From positions 1-25,573 of the forward strand of contig CAZIPA010000031.1 in assembly GCA_964541085.1 (NCBI GenBank): a stretch of DNA of 25,573 bases, given 5' to 3'. This DNA is from UBA4644 sp964541085. Lineage in GTDB: Bacteria; Bacillota; Clostridia; Oscillospirales; Butyricicoccaceae. The notes beneath the pieces were generated by a model. That model was not told the DNA's origin. It made no database searches and worked only from the letters and a program-made list of their open reading frames with translations. Below are positions 21,569-25,573 of the stretch, piece by piece (position 1 is the stretch's first letter; each line of letters starts with the position of its first letter). The translations under genes and the position numbers were made by a program.

Positions 21569-22951
21569 ATGGGCGCAAAAGCAAAACAGAGCGGAAACAC
21601 CATGATTACCGGTGTGATCTGGAAGGAGCTTGTGACCTTTTTTGTTCCTCTGCTGCTGGGGGCTTTTTTACAGCAGCTGTATAATACGGCGGACGCCATG
21701 ATCGTCGGCCGGTTTGAGGGCCCGGCGGCCCTGTCGGCGGTGGGCGGCACCACGGGACAGATTCTGAATCTCATTGTGGGCTTCTTTCTGGGCCTGTCTT
21801 CCGGCGCTATGGTCATCATTTCCCAGTTTTTCGGCGGCGGACGGCAGGACGAGGTCAACCGCACCATTCATGCCTCCATTGCCCTTTCGCTGGCGGGCGG
21901 CGCTGTGCTCACTCTGCTGGGCGTGATTACGGCTCCCTGGCTGCTTCAGCTGCTGGACACCCCGGCAGAGGTGATGGATTATGCCCTTCCCTATCTGCGC
22001 ATCTATTTTGTGGGAACGATTCCCAATCTGCTGTACAATATGGGCAGCGGTATTCTCCGGGCGGTGGGCGACAGCCGTGGCCCGCTGTATGTGCTGGCGG
22101 CCTGTACCGGGGTCAATGTGGTGCTGGACCTGCTGTTTGTAGGCGTATTTCACATGGCCACCGCCGGTGCGGCCATTGCCACCATTCTCAGCCAGCTGTT
22201 TTCTGCCGTGCTGGTGCTGTGGATGGTACACAGGCGGGGCGAGGGCTTCCGTCTGTCCCTGAAGGCGCTGCACTTCTATCCCCCGCTGCTCAGGCGCATC
22301 ACCCACATCGGTCTGCCTGCGGGCATTCAGGCGGTGCTCTATTCCCTGTCCAATCTGATTATTCAAGCCGGTGTCAATGCTTTCGGCACCAATACCATCG
22401 CCGCATGGACGGTGTTCGGCAAGATTGATTCCCTGTTCTGGATCGTGGTGGATTCCTTCGGCGTGGCCGTCACCACCTTTATCAGCCAGAATTACGGCGC
22501 GGAAAAGCTGGGACGGGTGAAAAAGGGTGTCAATGTGTGTCTGGTGATGTGCATTGTCATCATTGTGTTCCTGTCGGCGGTGCTCTATGGACTGTCCGGG
22601 CCGCTGACCCATCTGTTTACCGACGATCCCGAGGTGGTGGAGCTGGCCACCCGTGTGGCGCACTTCCAGATCATGTTCTTCTGGACATGGACCTGCATTC
22701 AGGTATATTCCTGCGTGCTGCGGGCGGTGGGCGACAGTGTGATTCCCATGGTGTTCATCGCTCTGGGCGTGTGCGGTGTGCGGGTGCTGTGGGTGCTGCT
22801 CATTGTGCCCCTGCTGCCTCATACGCTGGAATATACCATCAGCTGCTATCAGATCAGCTGGTTCCTCACCAGCATTCTCTTCACCTGGTATTATTACTGC
22901 AAGGCCCCCATCCAGCAGCGTCTGCGGGGCGTGGCGGCCTCTGAGGAGTGA
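21569..22951 (+). CDS. MATE-family exporter (third of three)
   Basis: A 460-residue membrane protein of the MATE superfamily. Signs are ELVTFFVPLLLGAFLQQLYNTADAMIVGRFEG at helices 1-2 (read in two parts), FFLGLSSGAMVIISQFFGGG, the mid-protein RAVGDSRGPLYVLAACTGVNVVLD, and FISQNYGAEKLGRVKKG in the second half. The pattern NTADAMIVGRF with GPAALSAVGGT differs from the other two MATE proteins of the window, so the three are not recent duplicates. The start at 21569 is set by AGGAGG 7 bases upstream; the frame is open for 15 more codons from 21524 but without a site. Substrate unknown. Confidence 0.93.
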   Translation: MGAKAKQSGNTMITGVIWKELVTFFVPLLLGAFLQQLYNTADAMIVGRFEGPAALSAVGGTTGQILNLIVGFFLGLSSGAMVIISQFFGGGRQDEVNRTIHASIALSLAGGAVLTLLGVITAPWLLQLLDTPAEVMDYALPYLRIYFVGTIPNLLYNMGSGILRAVGDSRGPLYVLAACTGVNVVLDLLFVGVFHMATAGAAIATILSQLFSAVLVLWMVHRRGEGFRLSLKALHFYPPLLRRITHIGLPAGIQAVLYSLSNLIIQAGVNAFGTNTIAAWTVFGKIDSLFWIVVDSFGVAVTTFISQNYGAEKLGRVKKGVNVCLVMCIVIIVFLSAVLYGLSGPLTHLFTDDPEVVELATRVAHFQIMFFWTWTCIQVYSCVLRAVGDSVIPMVFIALGVCGVRVLWVLLIVPLLPHTLEYTISCYQISWFLTSILFTWYYYCKAPIQQRLRGVAASEE

Positions 22952-22958
22952 TGCGCCT

Positions 22959-22996
22959 TGCCGTTCCCCGCAAAACAGGTTTTGCGGGGAGCAAGG
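22959..22996 (+). terminator. Long hairpin behind the third MATE gene
   Basis: TCCCCGCAAAA and TTTTGCGGGGA form a perfect 11-bp stem with a CAGG loop, extended by CTTGC/GCAAG across a 3-nt bulge. A second perfect hairpin CAAAACC GCA GGTTTTG follows near 23004-23020. No T-run is present, so this may be another palindromic repeat with stem sequence related to 6019-6047, serving as a 3'-end structure. Confidence 0.5.
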
Positions 22997-23079
22997 GGAG
23001 GTGGCAAAACCGCAGGTTTTGACGGAAGGGTTGTCACTGCGTCCAGCCTGCATAATGCCAACCCCTCCCCCCTACAAGC

Positions 23080-23165
23080 AAAAAAAATAACCGCCACTGG
23101 GCCAAGTGACGGTTTCTTTGAAATATCCGTGATTTGAGCTGAACCGCTTCCCGGCGGTGCCCTTC
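23080..23165 (-). ncRNA. Putative orphan antisense-type RNA, second copy of the 2036-2132 module
   Basis: A minus-strand promoter (23200-23172) would start an RNA near 23165. It would form a first hairpin around GCACCGCC and end at a strong terminator: AACCGTCACT/AGTGGCGGTT (one A-C mismatch) followed by eight T after one A. Order, hairpin sequences and promoter spacing match the module at 2036-2167. The plus strand keeps in-frame codons for NNRHWAK and a stop at 23107-23109, but the frame runs back to a stop at 23053 without any ATG. The small ORF has thus been lost or replaced here while the antisense part is kept. Confidence 0.5.
23089..23109 (+). pseudogene. Remnant of the small ORF (C-terminal codons only)
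   Basis: The codons read NNRHWAK then TGA, against KNRHSAK then TGA in the ORF at 1977-2060, and the surrounding hairpin is shared. Upstream in this frame is a non-conserved Pro-rich stretch with no start codon. The codons probably survive because they form the RNA terminator rather than for their coding value. Confidence 0.5.
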
Positions 23166-23171
23166 TGATTT

Positions 23172-23200
23172 CATATAAATTCTTTCCCTCCTGTTGTCAA
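23172..23200 (-). promoter_or_regulatory. Promoter of the orphan antisense-type RNA
   Basis: On the minus strand TTGACA (23200-23195) and TATATG (23177-23172) are separated by 17 bp, the same spacing and relative position as at 2139-2167. The -35 box lies in the loop of the hairpin at 23187-23220. Confidence 0.55.
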
Positions 23201-23220
23201 GCGGCAGGAGGGTTTTCTTT
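23187..23220 (+). terminator. Bidirectional terminator-like hairpin
   Basis: CCCTCCTG and CAGGAGGG form a perfect 8-bp stem followed by TTTTCTTTC on the plus strand. On the minus strand it lies directly behind the stop codon of the 23220-23540 gene, with AAAGAATTT following, so it is a better terminator for plus-strand transcription. Confidence 0.65.
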
Positions 23221-23540
23221 CACTCGAACATTTTGTTGACGATGTTCACCAGTAGCAGCATCAGCACCAGAAACAGCGGCCAGAAGAGAAAGCCGGGCAT
23301 CATGGAAAACACCTGCTCGCCGGATTCGGACACATATTCAATATACATCAGATGCCAGATGATATCGCACATAAAGGCCACCACGGCCAGACCGCCCACA
23401 CCGGTGAGAAAGCCCTTTTTCGTGCGGCCCAGACGGGTCAGCAGCAGAACGATCAGATAGCAGGCAGCGCCGATCCCCATTCCCAAAAGCAGGTCTTCCC
23501 CGCCCTCCAGATGGTTGTAAATGTACAGTGCAGTGAACAT
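23220..23540 (-). CDS. Small membrane protein of unknown function (106 residues)
   Basis: I do not recognise the family. The protein has three or so hydrophobic segments: LLLGMGIGAACYLIVLLLT, GFLTGVGGLAVVAFMCDIIWHLMYI (in two parts) and PGFLFWPLFLVLMLLLVNIV. Short basic loops (RLGRTKK) lie between them. The start at 23540 is preferred over the ATG two codons earlier (23546). AAAGGA lies 7 bases before 23540 but directly abuts 23546. It follows gyrA on the same strand, with the gyrA terminator between, and may be expressed partly by read-through. No signal peptide or catalytic motif is visible. Confidence 0.7.
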   Translation of the reverse strand: MFTALYIYNHLEGGEDLLLGMGIGAACYLIVLLLTRLGRTKKGFLTGVGGLAVVAFMCDIIWHLMYIEYVSESGEQVFSMMPGFLFWPLFLVLMLLLVNIVNKMFE

Positions 23541-23571
23541 GGGCATTTCCTTTCCGTATTGTTTTTATGAA

Positions 23572-23604
23572 ATTCTCCGGGATGTATTGAAAATCCCGGA
23601 GAAT
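23572..23604 (-). terminator. Rho-independent terminator of gyrA
   Basis: ATTCTCCGGGAT and ATCCCGGAGAAT form a perfect 12-bp stem with a 9-nt loop, 8 bp behind the gyrA stop codon. The minus strand continues with TTCATAAAAAC, a weak T-tract. Confidence 0.75.
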
Positions 23605-23612
23605 CCTTCCTT

Positions 23613-25573
23613 TTATTCGGCTTCTTCCTCCGACAGAGCCACGCCGGGCTCCTCGCTGAGCTCGTCATCCCGGGCGGTGCAGGTCATGGAAATCACACGG
23701 GTTTCCTCGTCCATGCGGATGAGACGCACACCCTGCGAGCTTCTGCCGCAGATGCGAATGCCCTCCACGGGAATGCGGATCACCACGCCGCTGTCATTGA
23801 TAAGCAGCAGATCCTCCGCCTCGGTGACGCAGCGAATGCCCACCAGCGCGCCGGTTTTTTCCGTCAGAGCGTGGGCCGTCATGCCGCCGCCGCCCCGGTG
23901 ATGGGCCGTATATTCCGCCGGATCGGTGAGCTTGCCATAGCCGTTTTCCGTGACGCTGAGCAGATAGCAGCCGGGAAACTCCCGGGCCGCGCCGATAACC
24001 CTGTCTCCCTCCCGGAGACGGATGCCCCGCACACCGGCAGCCTCTCTGCCCATGGTGCGCACCTCATCCTCACAGAAGCGGATGGCAGCGCCGTCCTTCG
24101 TGGCCAGCAGAATGGTATCTTTGCCGGTGGTGAGCAGCACCTTTTCCAGCAGATCCCCTTCCTCCAGCGTAATGGCACGGACACCGGCCTTGCGCTCGGT
24201 ATTCACCACGCTGAGATCCATGCGCTTCACCGTGCCGTTGCGGGTCACAAAGAACACGCAGCGATCCTCCTGAATGTCCCGCACGGGGATCATGGCCGTC
24301 ACCCGCTCATCGCCGGAGATTTGCAGCAGATTGACAATATTCATGCCCTTGGCAGAGCCGGCGTTGCTCTCGGGGATGCGATAGCCCTTGAGCTTATACA
24401 CCCGGCCATAGCTGGTAAAGAACAGAATGGTATCGTGGGTGGAGGCAGTGAAGATGGTGTCCACCACATCCTCCTCCCGGGTTTTGATGCCGATGCGTCC
24501 CCGTCCGCCCCGCTTCTGGGCCGTATAGGCGGCAGAGGCCATGCGCTTGATATAGCCACGGCTGGTGAGGGTGAAAATGTTCAGCTCCTCGGGAATGAGA
24601 TCCTCCGCATCGATCTCGTCCTCCACCTCCTGAATCTCCGTGCGCCGGTCGTCGCCGTATTTTTCCGCCAGCTCCAGCAGCTCGGTTTTGAGAATCTGAC
24701 GCACCAGACCCTCGTCTGCCAGCACCCGCTGATAATAGGCGATGCGCTCTTCCAGCTCCTGATATTCCTTCTGGAGCTTTTCCCGATCCAGACCCTGCAA
24801 GGCCTTCAGACGCATATCCAAAATGGCCTGTGCCTGAATCTCATCCAGAGAAAACCGCTCCATGAGGGCTTCCTTGGCGTCGTCATAGCGGCTGCGGATG
24901 AGGTGAATCACTTCGTCAATGTTGTCCTGGGCGATGATAAGACCCTCCAGCAGATGGGCCCGCTCCTGTGCCTTTTTCAGGTCATAGCGGGTACGCCGGA
25001 CAATGACCTCCTGCTGGAACACCAGATATTCATCCAGAATGTGCCGCAGGGAGAGAATCTTCGGCTGGGTCTGATTTTTCACCAGCGCCAGCATATTGAT
25101 GGAAAAGCTGGTTTGCAGCTGGGTCTGGGTGAGCAGCTTGTTCAGCAGCACCTGGGCGTTGGTATCCCGCTTCAGCTCGATGACGATGCGCATACCGTTC
25201 CGGTCAGATTCGTCCCGCAGATCGGAAATACCCTCCAGCCGCTTGTCCTTCACCTGTTCGGCGATGGCGGCAATGAGCTGGCGCTTGTTTACCTGATAGG
25301 GCAGCTCGGTGACGATGATGCGGGTGCGGTGATCCTTGCCGTATTCCTCAAACTCCGTTCTGGCCCGCACCAGAATCCGTCCCCGGCCGGTGGCATAGGC
25401 CTGCCGGATACCGGCTCTGCCCAGAATAATGCCCCTTGTGGGGAAATCCGGGCCCTGAATGTGCTGCATCAGATCGTTCAGCGTTGCCTCGGGATTGTCC
25501 AGCACGCAGACGCAGGCCCCGATCACCTCCCGCAGATTGTGAGGAGGAATGTTGGTGGCCATACCTACGGCGA
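23613..25573 (-). CDS. gyrA: DNA gyrase subunit A, partial (N-terminal part outside the window)
   Basis: GyrA forms the A2B2 gyrase, which introduces negative supercoils with ATP. About 652 C-terminal residues are visible, starting within AVGMATNIPPHNLREVI; roughly 170-180 residues including the catalytic Tyr and the quinolone-resistance region lie beyond the right edge. Visible parts are the breakage-reunion tower (GRAGIRQAYATGRGRI, LPYQVNKRQLIAAIAEQVK), the coiled-coil arm with QAQAILDMRLKALQGL, and the C-terminal beta-pinwheel. The GyrA box QKRGGRG (about 345-352 of the visible part) marks it as gyrase rather than ParC. The tail is acidic (DDELSEEPG, SEEEAE). The apparent ATG at 25562 is internal, since the frame runs on to the edge. 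Terminator at 23572-23604. Confidence 0.97.
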   Translation of the reverse strand, partial: AVGMATNIPPHNLREVIGACVCVLDNPEATLNDLMQHIQGPDFPTRGIILGRAGIRQAYATGRGRILVRARTEFEEYGKDHRTRIIVTELPYQVNKRQLIAAIAEQVKDKRLEGISDLRDESDRNGMRIVIELKRDTNAQVLLNKLLTQTQLQTSFSINMLALVKNQTQPKILSLRHILDEYLVFQQEVIVRRTRYDLKKAQERAHLLEGLIIAQDNIDEVIHLIRSRYDDAKEALMERFSLDEIQAQAILDMRLKALQGLDREKLQKEYQELEERIAYYQRVLADEGLVRQILKTELLELAEKYGDDRRTEIQEVEDEIDAEDLIPEELNIFTLTSRGYIKRMASAAYTAQKRGGRGRIGIKTREEDVVDTIFTASTHDTILFFTSYGRVYKLKGYRIPESNAGSAKGMNIVNLLQISGDERVTAMIPVRDIQEDRCVFFVTRNGTVKRMDLSVVNTERKAGVRAITLEEGDLLEKVLLTTGKDTILLATKDGAAIRFCEDEVRTMGREAAGVRGIRLREGDRVIGAAREFPGCYLLSVTENGYGKLTDPAEYTAHHRGGGGMTAHALTEKTGALVGIRCVTEAEDLLLINDSGVVIRIPVEGIRICGRSSQGVRLIRMDEETRVISMTCTARDDELSEEPGVALSEEEAE

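Noticed and set aside
22776..23090. Coding frame through the third MATE gene end and the hairpin region
   Set aside because: It overlaps the MATE gene in another frame and runs through palindromic repeats; there is no start signal or recognisable protein feature.
24500..24540. ParC instead of GyrA
   Set aside because: A full GyrA box (QKRGGRG) in the C-terminal domain identifies gyrase.

Overview
The window looks like a chromosomal segment of a high-GC, low-copy-number Clostridia genome, most likely from the Oscillospiraceae/Ruminococcaceae. Evidence: Gram-positive ribosome binding sites (AAGGAGG-type), sigma-A promoters, an YlmH-type S4 protein, and intergenic palindromic repeats around GGCTCTCCC...GGGAGAGCC of a kind I associate with gut Oscillospiraceae. 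mnmE-mnmG-rsmG and gyrA are both usually close to oriC in Firmicutes, so the segment may be origin-proximal. No rRNA, tRNA, CRISPR array, transposase or phage gene was seen.

Layout. 1-155: palindromic repeat. 181-1724 (minus): asd and mscL, each with its own signals. 1871-2167: a compact two-promoter RNA locus with a 27-codon ORF and an antisense RNA, resembling a type I toxin-antitoxin system. 2226-6897: tRNA/rRNA modification genes mnmE, mnmG, rsmG, with a 636-bp repeat block between mnmG and rsmG. 7010-8392: MATE exporter. 8474-9259: MerR-family regulator. 9298-9328: a MerR-type promoter (19-bp spacer filled by a palindrome). 9377-18325: an eight-gene peptide operon (S66 L,D-carboxypeptidase-like enzyme, lipoprotein binding protein, two permeases, two ATPases, two M20 peptidases). 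18448-18627 (minus): a 59-residue membrane protein with its own promoter. 18764-20134 (minus): second MATE. 20135-20718: repeat block. 20719-21459: YlmH-like S4 protein. 21569-22951: third MATE. 23080-23200: a second, toxin-less copy of the antisense-RNA module. 23220-23540 (minus): small membrane protein of unknown function. 23613-25573 (minus): gyrA, 5' end outside the window.

How the parts work together. The peptide operon is translationally tight (4-bp and 1-bp overlaps from the first ATPase gene onward). It would import oligopeptides or muropeptides and degrade them to amino acids. The MerR-type promoter in front of it suggests ligand-induced expression, plausibly through the MerR protein encoded just upstream.

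The most interesting signal is the pair of related RNA modules at 1871-2167 and 23080-23200. The first has two perfect TTGACA-N17-TATAAT promoters pointing at each other across a small ORF whose last codons are part of a bidirectional terminator hairpin. The second keeps the antisense promoter, both hairpins and the C-terminal codons, but has lost the rest of the ORF. All functional statements about these modules are inferences from sequence architecture.
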